Source: Rattus norvegicus (Eukaryota > Chordata > Mammalia > Rodentia > Muridae). Taken from it: DNA of 64,000 bases. Shown here in pieces: positions 23,010 to 32,383 of the stretch. Position numbers and translations under genes: made by a program. Numbering within the stretch: position 1 is the stretch's first letter; each line of letters begins with the position of its first letter. The notes beneath the pieces were generated by a model. It ran no database searches. It was not told the origin of the DNA and saw only the letters and a list, made by a program, of their open reading frames with translations. The stretch covers positions 72,256,924 to 72,320,923 of the forward strand of contig NC_086024.1 of the NCBI RefSeq assembly GCF_036323735.1, given 5' to 3'.

Positions 23010-24880
23010 AAGAATCCACTAGTAGTCCTAAGAGCTGAAAGAAAGTTTTTATTTTCTAAGTAAGAGGAGGCCAGCACTATGTTAAGTCATGCAATATTTT
23101 AAGGGTGGGAATTAAACAAAGAAACAGGGAAGCAGCCTGGGCTGGCAGGCTGTAGGTCCCCTGCTGTGTGATAAGTAATGGCAACTCAGAGAGTTAGAGA
23201 TTAAAAGCTACATTTTAAAGAAAGTTGTTTAGAAAGTCTTTCAGGATATGCATATTCTTTTTAACATGGGCTCCACGGGAATTTTGGGTTGAAATCCTAG
23301 TTAGACAAGCTACTTCTTAATTACAGGTATTATTAAAAGGTGATTAAGTTTGTTTTTAGAAAGAAGAGAGTAAAGAGATTACCTGAATCAGGTGGGGATT
23401 TTCATCCATGGTTCAGAACATAGATAGGGAAAAGTTAGTAACTACCTCCAAGGAGAGAGTTGTGATGAATGTCTGTAACACCAGGCAGAGTGAATGCAGG
23501 CATATATTATAGAAGTTACTAAGGTTAAAGAAAAATCTGTGTCTCTGGGTAGAGAGCTTAACAGATGGATATATACTTAGGTTATTAAGGTTAAAGAAAA
23601 ATCTGTGGCTCCGGGTAGAGAGCATGACAGAAGAGATATTTTAGGCTAAAGTCCTGGTTTGATATGTTGTTTATTGGTATTAGAATTGATAAAAGGTGTT
23701 TAGTTTGTTTTTTGAATTACCCCGCTAAAGACCATATGGCACATTGATGCTGGCTAGCGAGATTTTGTGGTTACTTTTGATATTTACCACAACGGGAAGC
23801 TCGAATTCTTTTAACGTGAGCTCCACGGGGAATTTTGGGTTCGTTTCCTGATATCATAGATTGCAAAAGCCTATCAGGCTCATTGTTTAGCTTGCTTCCT
23901 TTTTTAAAAAAATTGCTTAATCTTCATAATGGGTGTGACTTTGAGTTTTATGGTTATATTATTACTCTGGGAGGGAGTACAAGATACAAGCTTTTCTGGC
24001 TACAGACTAAGTAACAGAGTATTTTGGGAGAACAATTTTGACTTTGTGTTTTTAAAAAGTGTGATTAGGCTCTGGAAACCTCACAGAGTCATACTGATCA
24101 GATATGATAGAGGTAGACCACGTGAAAAATTTATTCAGGAAAATCAAACAAAAAGATATCTCAATTCTAAGCTTTTGTCTTGAGAGTTGTATTTTACAGC
24201 GAGTGCCTTCTTGGATTCCAGGTCTCAAGGACTTTCAGCTGGTTCCAGTCAGGACACATCGGCTACAGCATTTTCTTCATTCTTCATACCCCTAACCCCA
24301 AGGGTATCTCAACGCGCATGTACAGCTTGAAGAAGTTATAGAGGAGTCGTCGCCCCAATTCCCCGGACTTTGGGGGGCTGAAAGTGGTTATTCTAAAGTT
24401 GTTTATATGAGAAATTTAGAAATGGTTATAATTTAACAGAGAAGAATTACCTAAATTGAGTTATACAGTCATAATCTCAATTGTTAATTAAGCTAAAATC
24501 ATATCTTTATTTGATATAGCATTTATTTGTTAAAAGAGTTTAAAAGTACAAGGTTTACAGCCAGTCCTTCTAATGATGTCATTACAAACTTCTGAGTTAA
24601 CTAGACATGTGAGTCAAGGACCAAACAGCAAACAAATTGCTGACTTTGTGACAGTAATTTCAAGATATTATTAAGATATAAAGACAACAGTACAGATTGT
24701 CTTATATAGGTAGATAGTTTTCAAAAATGTCAGAAATCAACAAAAATTGAGATTTAAAGTTATTTATCTTTTGTTAAGAAATATCTGCTCCTAACTGTTC
24801 CCCTTGTCAGATATAATGAAGAATTTGAACATCTCTACCTCCAGATGAGGCAATACTTTGTGGCTAGGTAGCCACTAGAT
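23010..24880 (+). mobile_element. Internal non-coding part of the ERV-derived element
   Basis: Holds local direct repeats: 'ggttaaagaaaaatctgtg' at about 23522 and about 23589, and the 'gctccacggg.aattttgggtt' motif at about 23271 and about 23822. It also has a segment around 24330-24385 ('agaagttatagaggagtcg', 'ccccaattccccggacttt') that is reminiscent of rodent ERV 3' regions. No frame longer than 84 codons and no retroviral protein motif is visible, so the element was non-autonomous or internally deleted. Confidence 0.55.
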
Positions 24881-24894
24881 AAAACTGCCTGTTT
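24881..24894. repeat. Target-site duplication of the outer L1, left copy
   Basis: aaaactgcctgttt recurs at 30177-30190 and places the outer L1 inside the ERV-derived element. Confidence 0.88.
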
Positions 24895-25017
24895 TGATAG
24901 ACGGCTTATATCCAAAATATACAAAGGACTCAAGAAGTTAGACTCAAGAGAGCCAAATAACCCTATTAATAATGGGGTTCAGAGCTAAACAAAGAATTCA
25001 CACCTGAGGAATGCCGA

Positions 25018-25584
25018 ATGGCTGAGAAACACCTAAAGAAATGTTCAACATCTGTAGTCATAAGGAAAATGCAAATCAAAACAACCCTGAGATTTCACCT
25101 CACACCAGTGAGAATGGCTAAGATCAAAAACTCAGGTGACAACAAATGCAGGCGAGGGTGTGGAGAAAGAGGAGCACTCCTCCATTGTTGGTGGGATTGC
25201 AGACTGGTACAACCATTCTGGAAATCAGTCTGGAGGTTCCTCAAAAAATTGGACATTGAACTACCTGAGGACCCAGCTATATCTCTCTTGGGCATATACC
25301 CAAAAGATGCCTCAACATATAACCAAGACACATGCTCCACTATGTTCATCGCAGCCTTATTTATAACAGCCAGAAGCTGGAAAGAACCCAGGTGCCCTTC
25401 AACAGAGAAATGGATACAGAAAATGTGCTACATCTACACAATGGAATATTACTCAGCTATCAAAAACAATGCCTTTATGAAATTCATAGGCAAATGGTTG
25501 GAACTGGAAAATATCATCCTGAGTGAGGTAACCCAATCACAGAAAAACACACATGGTATGCACTCATTGATAAGTGGCTATTAG
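25018..25584 (+). pseudogene. L1 ORF2 C-terminal fragment (188 codons open)
   Basis: Covers the cysteine-containing C-terminal region of ORF2 (Cys-Arg-Arg-Gly-Cys-Gly..., then His-Cys-Trp-Trp-Asp-Cys), ending at the normal stop at 25584. It lacks the endonuclease and RT domains because of 5' truncation, and has no promoter of its own. Confidence 0.9.
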
Positions 25585-26273
25585 CCCAAATGCTTGAATG
25601 CATAGAACACATGAAACTCAAGACGGATGATCAAAATGTGAATGCTTCACTCCTTCTTTAAAAGGGGAACAAGAATACCCTTGGCGGGGAATAGAGAGGC
25701 AAAGATTAAAACAGACACAGAAGGAAACACCCATTCAGAGCCTGCCCCACAAGTGGCCAATACATATGCAGCCATCCAATTAGACAAGATGGATGAAGCA
25801 AAGAAGTGCAGGCCGACAGGAGCTGGATATAGCTCGCTCCTGAGAGACACAGCCAGAATACAGCAAATACAGAGGCGAATGACAGCAGCAAACCACTGAA
25901 CTGAGAATAGAACCTCCGTTGAAGGAATCAGAGAAAGAACTGGAAGAGCTTGAAGGGGCTCGAGACCCCATATGTACAACAATGCCAAGCAACCAGAGCT
26001 TCCAGGGACTAAGCCACTACCTAAAGACTATACATGGACTGACCCTGGACTCTGACCTCATAGGTAGCAATGAATATCCTAGTAAGATCACCAGTGGAAG
26101 GGGAAGCCCTTGTTCTTGGTAAGACTGAACCTCCAGTGAACGTGATTGTTGGGGGGAGGGCGGCAATGGGGGGAGGGTTGGGAGGGGAACACCCATAAGG
26201 AAGGGGAGGGGGGAAGGTCTAGGGGGATGTTGGCCCCGAAACCGGGAAACGAAATAACACTTGAAATGTAAAT

Positions 26274-26287
26274 AAGAAATACTTATG
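26274..26287. repeat. Target-site duplication of the inner L1, left copy
   Basis: aagaaatacttatg recurs at 30140-30153. The target was the 3' end of the outer L1. Confidence 0.9.
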
Positions 26288-27216
26288 TTGGCAGATCTTC
26301 TTGGTTGCTGCCGCCGCTGAGAGCTCCTGGGCAGCACCCCGCGAGCAAACTTGAGCCTCGGGACCACAGGTAAGACCAACTTTTCCGCTGCAAGAGACCT
26401 GCCTGGTGGTCTCGGGACACACAGAGGCAGAATTCCTCTAGGACCGGGCACCTCCTGTGTCTACTGGGAGTCCCACACCCGCGGATCCCGGCCCACAGAA
26501 GCTCTCTGCTCCCAGACCCCGTGGGAGAGAGACCTCACCGCCTGGTCAGGTGGCCACTCCTGAGGCTGCAGAGAGGAAGAGACCACCAACACTGCCCACC
26601 CCTGCCCACATCCCTGGCCCAAGAGGAAACTGAATAAGGCCTCTGGGTTCCCGTGGGGGAGGGCCCAGGAGCGGCAGGACCGCTGGGTCTGAGACACCGC
26701 CTGAACCTGAAGGAAACAGACCGGATAAACAGTTCTCTGCACCCAAATCCCACGGGAGAGAGAGCTAAACCTTCAGAGAGTCAGACACGCCTGGGAAACC
26801 AGAAGAGACTGCACTCTGCACACACATCTCAGACGCCAGAGGAAAACACCAAACACCATCTGGAACCCTGGTGCACTGAAGCTCCCGGAAACGACGGTGC
26901 AAATCTTCCTGGTTGCTGCCGCCAAAGAGAGCTAGTGGGCAGCACAGCCCGAGCGAACTTGAGCCTCGGGACCAAGGAAAGACCAACTTTTCTGCTGCAA
27001 GAGACCTGCCTGGTGAACTCAAGACACAGGCCCACAGGAAGAGCTGAAGACCTGTAGAGAGGAAAAACTACATGCCCGAAAGCACAACACTCTGTCCCCA
27101 TAACAGGCTGAAAGAAAACAGGAAAACAGGTCCACACCACTCCTGACACACAGGCTTATAGGGAAGTCTAGCCACTGTCAGAAATAGCAGAACAAAGTAA
27201 CACTAGAGATAATCTG

Positions 27217-28370
27217 ATGGCGAGACGCAAGCACAGGAAACCAAGCAACAGAAACCAAGACTACATGGGCACCATCGGAGCCCAATTCTCCCATGAAAAC
27301 AAACATGGAATATCCAAACACACAAGAAAAGCAAGATCGACTTTCAAAATCATATTTGATCATGATGCTGGAGGACTTCAAGAAAGACGTGAAGAACTCC
27401 CTTAGAGAAACACAGGAAAACATTAATAAACAAGTAGAAGCCTACAGAGAGGAATCGCAAAAATGCCTGAAAGAATTCCAGGAAAACATAAATAAACAAG
27501 TAGAAGCCCATAGAGAAGAGACACAAAAATCCCTGAAAGAATTCCAGGAAAACACAATCAAACAGTTGAAGGAATTAAAAATGGAAATAGAAGCAATCAA
27601 GAAAGAACACATGGAAACGACCCTGGATATAGAAAACCAAAAGAAAAGACAAGGAGCTGTAGATACAAGCTTCACCAACAGAATACAAGAGATGGAAGAG
27701 AGAATCTCAGGAGCAGAAGATTCCATAGAAATCATTGACTCAACTGTCAAAGATAATGTAAAGCAGAAAAAGCTACTGGTCCAAAACATACAGGAAATCC
27801 AGGACTCAATGAGAAGATCAAACCTAAGCATAATAGGTATAGAAGAGAGTGAAGACTCCCAGTTCAAAGGACCAGTAAATATCTTCAACAAAATCATAGA
27901 AGAAAACTTCCCTAACCTAAAAAAAGAGAATCCCATAGGCATACAAGAAGCCTACAGAACTCCAAATAGATTGGAACAGAAAAGAAACACCTCCTGTCAC
28001 ATAATAGTCAAAACACCAAACGCACAAAATAAAGAAAGAATATTAAAAACAGTAAGGGAAAAAGGTCAACATATAAAAGGTAACATATAAAGGCAGACCA
28101 ATCAGAATCACACCAGACTTCTCTCCAGAAGCTATGAAGGACAGAAGATCCGGGACTGATGTCATACAGACCCTACGAGAACACAAATGCCAGCCCAGGT
28201 TACTGTATCCTGCAAAACACTCAATTAACATAGACAGAGAAACCAAGATATTCCATGACAAAACCAAATTTACACAATATCTTTCTACAAATCCAGCACT
28301 ACAAACGATTTTAAATGGTAAATCCCAACATAATGAGGCAAGCTATACCCTAAAAGAAGCAAGAAATTGA
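27217..28370 (+). pseudogene. L1 ORF1, two frameshifts
   Basis: The ATG at 27217 begins Met-Ala-Arg-Arg-Lys. An extra base near 27266 shifts the frame, and the protein register resumes from 27293 and stays open to 28090. A duplicated 'aacatataaaggta' stretch near 28068-28090 breaks the RNA-binding C-terminal domain, which resumes at 28134-28370. The coiled coil has two 22-residue units. ORF1p would be the RNA-binding chaperone of the L1 RNP; this copy cannot make it. Confidence 0.9.
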
Positions 28371-28429
28371 TCGTCTTGGCAACAAAACAAAGAGAAGAAA
28401 AGCACACAAACATAACCTCACATCCAAAT

Positions 28430-29985
28430 ATGAATATAACAGGAAGCAATAATCAATATTCCTTAATATCTCTCAACATCAATGGCCTCAAATCCCCAAT
28501 AAAAAGACATAGATTAACAAACTGGATACGCAACGAGGACCCTGCATTCTGCTGCCTACAGGAAACACACCTCAGACACAAAGACAGACACTAACTCAGA
28601 GGGAAAGGCTGGAAAACAATTTTCCAAGCAAATGGTCGGAAGAAGCAAGCTGGAGTAGCCATTCTAATATCAAATAAAATCAATTTTCAACTAAAAGTCA
28701 TTAAAAAGATAAGGAAGGGCACTTCATATTCATCAAAGGAAAAATCCACCAAGATGAACTCTCAATCCTAAATATCTATGCCCCAAATACAAGGGCACCT
28801 ACATACGTAAAAGAAACCTTACTAAAGCTCAAAACACACATTGCACCTCACACAATAATAGTAGGAGATTTCAACACCCCACTCTCATCAATAGACAGAT
28901 CATGGAAACAGAAATTAAACAGAGACTTAGACAGATTAAGAGAAGTCATGAGACAAATGGACTTAACGGATATTTATTGAACATTCTATCCTAAAGGAAA
29001 AGGATATAGCTTCTTCTCAGCTCCTCATGGTACTTTCTCCAAAACTGACCATATAATTGGTCAAAAAATGCGCCTCAACAGGTACAGAAAGATAGAAATA
29101 ATCCCATGCGTACTATCGGACCACCACGGCCTAAAACTGATCTTCAATAAGAATAAGGGAAGAATGCCCACATATACGTGGAAATTGAACAATGCTCTAC
29201 TCAATGATAACCTGGTCAAGGAAGAAATAAAGAAAGAAATTAAAGACTTTTTAGAATTTAATGAAAATGAAGGTACAACATACCCAAACTTATGGGACAC
29301 AATAAAAGCAGTACTAAGGGGAAAACTCATAGCGCTGAGTGCCTGCAGAAAGAAACAGGAAAGAGCATATGTCAGCAGCTTGACAGCACACCTAAAAGCT
29401 CTAGAACAAAAAGAAGCAAATACACCCAGGAGGAGTAGAAGGCAGGAAATAATCAAACTCAGAGCTGAAATCAATCAAGTAGAAACAAAAAGGACCATAG
29501 AAAGAATCAACAGAACCAAAAGTTGGTTCTTTGAAAACATCAACAAGATAGATAAACCCTTAGCAAGACTAACGAGAGGACACAGAGAGTGCGTCCAAAT
29601 TAATAAAATCAGAAATGAAAAGGGAGACATAACTACAGATTCAGAGGAAATTCAAAAAAATCATCAGATCTTACTATAAAAGCCTATATTCAACAAAACT
29701 TGAAAATCTTCAGGAAATGGACAATTTCCTTGACAGATACCAGGTACCGAAGTTAAATCAGGAACAGATAAACCAGTTAAACAACCCCATAACTCCTAAG
29801 GAAACAGAAGCAGTCATTAAAGGTCTCCCAACCAAAAAGAGCCCAGGTCCAGACGGTTTTAGTGCAGAATTCTATCAGACCTTCTTAGAGGACCTCATAC
29901 CAATATTATCCAAACTATTCCACAAAATTGAAACAGATGGAGCACTACCAAATTCTTTCTATGAAGCCACAATTACTCTTTTTTT
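28430..29985 (+). pseudogene. L1 ORF2, endonuclease and linker only, broken
   Basis: Starts at the ATG 28430 (Met-Asn-Ile-Thr-Gly-Ser). The endonuclease segment has stops and small indels: a stop near 28592 after Gln-Glu-Thr-His, a one-base loss near 28702, and a stop at about 28978. The second part is open 29068-29679 and 29717-29995, and the frame then runs into the T-run. The RT catalytic core and C-terminal domain are missing. Confidence 0.9.
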
Positions 29986-30003
29986 TTTTTTATAAATTTT
30001 TTT

Positions 30004-30101
30004 CGAGTGTTATTCCCTTTCCCGGTTTCCGGGCAAACATCCCCTCCCCCTCCCCTTCCTTATGGGTGTTCCCCTCCCAACCGGGAAAGGGAATAACACT
30101 C
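30004..30101. repeat. Inverted repeat (foldback) of the L1 3' terminus
   Basis: Arm 1 (30004-30025) starts 'cgagtgttattccctttccc', and arm 2 (30081-30101) is its reverse complement with one mismatch. The loop is about 55 bases of antisense 3'UTR. The structure joins an antisense and a sense L1 end. Confidence 0.88.
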
Positions 30102-30292
30102 CAAATGTATATAAGAAATACTCAAGTTAATAAAAAAAAAAGAAATACTTATGCTAATAAATAAAAGTAATTAAAAAAAACTGCCTGTTTCATCTGCAGA
30201 CTAATACTGTCCAGAAAAGGACAAATTATGCAGAATAGTTGACTGATAAACTCTGCCAAGACAGGATGATCAGCCCTTCAAAATCTGCATTT

Positions 30293-30388
30293 TTTTTTGG
30301 TTCTTTTTTTTTTGGAGCTGCGTACTGAACCCAGGGCCTTGAGCTTCCTAGGCAAGCACTCTACCACTGAGCTAAATCCCCAACCCCC
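30293..30388 (-). mobile_element. ID SINE (BC1-type), antisense
   Basis: Reverse complement reads from a 'ggggttggggatttagctca' head (with Pol III box A) through 'ctgggttcagtacgcagctc' (box B part) into an A-rich tail containing 'gaacc', typical of rat ID elements. The TSD aaaatctgcattt lies at 30280-30292 and 30389-30401. The host sequence is the ERV-derived element. Confidence 0.95.
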
Positions 30389-30759
30389 AAAATCTGCATT
30401 TCAATAGTCTGTCAGTTTATATTGGGCCAGAAGGCTGAAGACTGTGCTCATATGTTGCTAACAGGGCACTGTGCTAGCGGAGATTTGTCTCTACAACCTC
30501 TCAGTTCTGAAAGCCTTGTTAGGCTTCCTATGTGTGTAGATATTTGGTCATTCTCAGATTTCTGACTGATTATAGTTTCATAGCCTATCAGGCTCTTTAA
30601 CTCTGGAAATACATATTTTATTAGATAGTTATCAGATAGTATACAAGCTAGCCAAGATATAATATAGATTTTAAGCCTTTCTTAAGCTGGAATGGTAACT
30701 AAGTGCTCTGTATAACTGATATAATGTTGGACTGAGTGTTAGATATATTTTATGCTTTT

Positions 30760-31120
30760 AATTACAAAATAAAAATAGTTGTGCTCAGCTTATATTTGAG
30801 AGGATATTCTTTTTAATTAGACAAAAGGGGTGAAAGGTGGGATGAAGTCACAGGAGAGGCAGGTACAAGATAGAAGGAGGCCTGTCATTGGATGAGAAGG
30901 AAGGATGGGTGAGAGAAAAGTTTGAAGGAAGAGAAGGAGACTGGAACGAAGAGAAAGGAGGAGAGGAGAAGGAGAGGCTGAGAAGCCGTGGCAGGACAAT
31001 GGAGGCTGATGTAAAGATCTCGATCTGTGTATTTACAGGTTGTTATCAATATTCTTAAGGGATGGATGGTACCGGGCTTTGTATGTTTAAGTGGGCAATT
31101 ATATCTTATGAATTGGATCT
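30760..31120 (+). repeat. 3' U3-R of the ERV-derived element
   Basis: The purine-rich U3-like part (to 30978) contains 'ggcctgtcattggatgagaa', matched antisense near 57520-57540. R (30979-31120) matches 22648-22789. No AATAAA lies in R before its end, so the polyadenylation signal, if this is R, is non-canonical or upstream. Confidence 0.7.
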
Positions 31121-31186
<66 letters not shown>

Positions 31187-31309
31187 AGGGAGGGAGGGAG
31201 GGAGAAGGGAGGGAGGAAGGAAGAAAGGAAGGAAGGAAGGAAGGAAGGAAGGAAGGAAGGAAGGAAGGAAGGAAGGAAAGAAGGGAGGAAGGAAGGAAGG
31301 GAGGAAGGA
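31118..31309. repeat. (GAAA/GA/GGGA/GGAA)n purine microsatellite at the retroposon tail
   Basis: Nearly 190 bases of purine repeats directly between the end of R and the right TSD. It probably grew from the original A-rich tail. The open frames crossing it are low-complexity. Confidence 0.93.
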
Positions 31310-31325
31310 AGAAAGCATGCTAAGC

Positions 31326-31530
31326 AAGCCGTGGGGAATAAGCCAGTAAAGAACACTGCTCAAAAGGCATCATCAGCTTGTACCTCCATGTATGTACTCT
31401 GTTCAAGTTACTGTTCTAACTTCTGTTGAGGTCAAGTAGTGATGTGTAATATAAATAAAACCCTTTTCTCACCAACTTTCTTTTGATTATAATTTTTCAT
31501 CACAGAAAAAGTAACCTTAACTAGGACTAC
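31326..31530 (+). mobile_element. URR1-like repeat, 3' half
   Basis: Continues exactly where 22647 stops: 'aagccgtggggaataagcc', then 'acttctgttgagg' and 'taaataaaacccttttctc', to 'gtaaccttaactagga'. Together with 22436-22647 it forms one split element. Confidence 0.8.
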
Positions 31531-31559
31531 AACCTTCATATATGTATATAGTTTAGGAA

Positions 31560-32179
31560 GCTTCTATTGTATTAGGTTTTTTTTTAACTTTTTATTAGAT
31601 GTATTTCTTTACTTACATATTAAATGTTATTCCCCTTCCCAGTTTCTGTCCATAAGCCCACAACGCCTCGCCTACCCCTCCCCCATATGGGTATCCCCCC
31701 CATACATCCAACTTACTGCACCCCCACATATTCCCCTGCACTGGGGGTCCAACCTTGGCAGGACCAAGGGCTTCCCCTACCAGTGGTGCCCCAACAAGAC
31801 TGTGCTCTGCTACATATGCAGTTGGAGCACTGGGTCAGTCCAAGTATAGTCTTTCGGTAGTGGTTTAGACCCTGAAAGCTCTGGTTGGTTGGTATTGTTG
31901 TTTTAATGGGATTGCAAGTTCCCTCAACTCCTTCAATACTTCCTCTAATTCCCCCCCAAGGGGGTCCTGTTCTAAGTTCAGTGCTTTGCTGCTAGCATTG
32001 ACCTCTGTATTGGACATGCTCTGGATGTGTCTCTCAGGACAGATCTATATCCAGTCCCTTTCAGCATGCATTCAATCTTTTCAAGTTTTGGTGGGGGTAT
32101 ATACATGGGCCACATGTATGTCAGGCTCTGAATGGCCATTCCTTGCATCACTGCTCTAAATTTTGCTCCCATATCCCCC

Positions 32180-32221
<42 letters not shown>

Positions 32222-32368
32222 TTTTAAGAAGGAGTGGTAGCATCCGCATTGTGATCATTATTCTTCTTGAGCTTCCTGTTATCTGTGAATTGCATCTTAG
32301 GTAATTGAAGCTTCTTAGCTAATACCCACTTATCAATGACTACATACTAAGTGTGTTTTTCTGTGATT
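31560..32368 (-). mobile_element. Older L1 3'UTR and ORF2 end, antisense (part 1)
   Basis: Antisense 3'UTR from the T-rich tail at 31570 through 'cagtggtgcccc' and 'tatagtctttcggtagtgg', to the end of ORF2 near 32320. It is interrupted by the Kat2b pseudogene and resumes at 34284. The family is older than the young elements but related. Confidence 0.85.
32182..32214. repeat. (AT)n microsatellite
   Basis: About sixteen AT units inside the antisense L1 3'UTR. Confidence 0.95.
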
Positions 32369-32383
32369 GAATTACCTGACTCA
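32369..32383. repeat. Target-site duplication of the Kat2b pseudogene, left copy
   Basis: gaattacctgactca recurs perfectly at 34284-34298. Confidence 0.95.

Larger units (their letters stand above)
26288..30139 (+). mobile_element. Inner L1 with 5'UTR, internally deleted and with a 3' foldback
   Basis: 5'UTR 26288-27216 (monomer starts about 26290 and about 26899), ORF1 27217-28370, ORF2 from 28430 cut at about 29980. A T-run (29979-29991) and about 80 bases of antisense L1 3'UTR (30001-30079) follow, then the sense terminal bases (30081-30139). ORF2 after its first ~520 codons, including the RT FADD motif, is absent. Confidence 0.88.
24895..30176 (+). mobile_element. Outer L1, 5'-truncated, split by an inner L1
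   Basis: The left part (24895-26287) is the ORF2 C-terminus (open 25018-25584) plus 3'UTR to 'aataagaaatacttatg'. The right part (30154-30176) is the last bases and A-tail. The inner L1 (26288-30139) sits in its tail, flanked by a 14-bp TSD. The 3' end reads 'gaaatacttatgctaataaa', a variant of the usual terminus, so it belongs to a slightly older subfamily. Confidence 0.9.
22648..31309 (+). mobile_element. Retroposed ERV-like RNA (R-U5...U3-R-tail), later invaded by L1s and ID
   Basis: The insertion starts with a ~142-base block (22648-22789) that recurs as 30979-31120 just before a purine microsatellite and the right TSD. It therefore has terminal redundancy of R type rather than full LTRs: the left copy runs on into U5-like sequence (to about 22980), and the right copy is preceded by U3-like purine-rich sequence. 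An antisense LTR at 57015-57590 has the U3, R and U5 parts in one piece. No gag, pol or env frame is visible. With the two later L1s (24895-30176) and the ID SINE removed, about 3.3 kb remain. Confidence 0.75.

Noticed and set aside
22648..31309. Ordinary provirus with two LTRs.
   Set aside because: There is no U3 at the left or U5 at the right, and the flanking duplication is 16 bases; an L1-copied RNA fits better.
31062..31363. Lys/Glu/Arg-rich and Leu/Pro/Ser-rich frames.
   Set aside because: Translations of a purine microsatellite on both strands.
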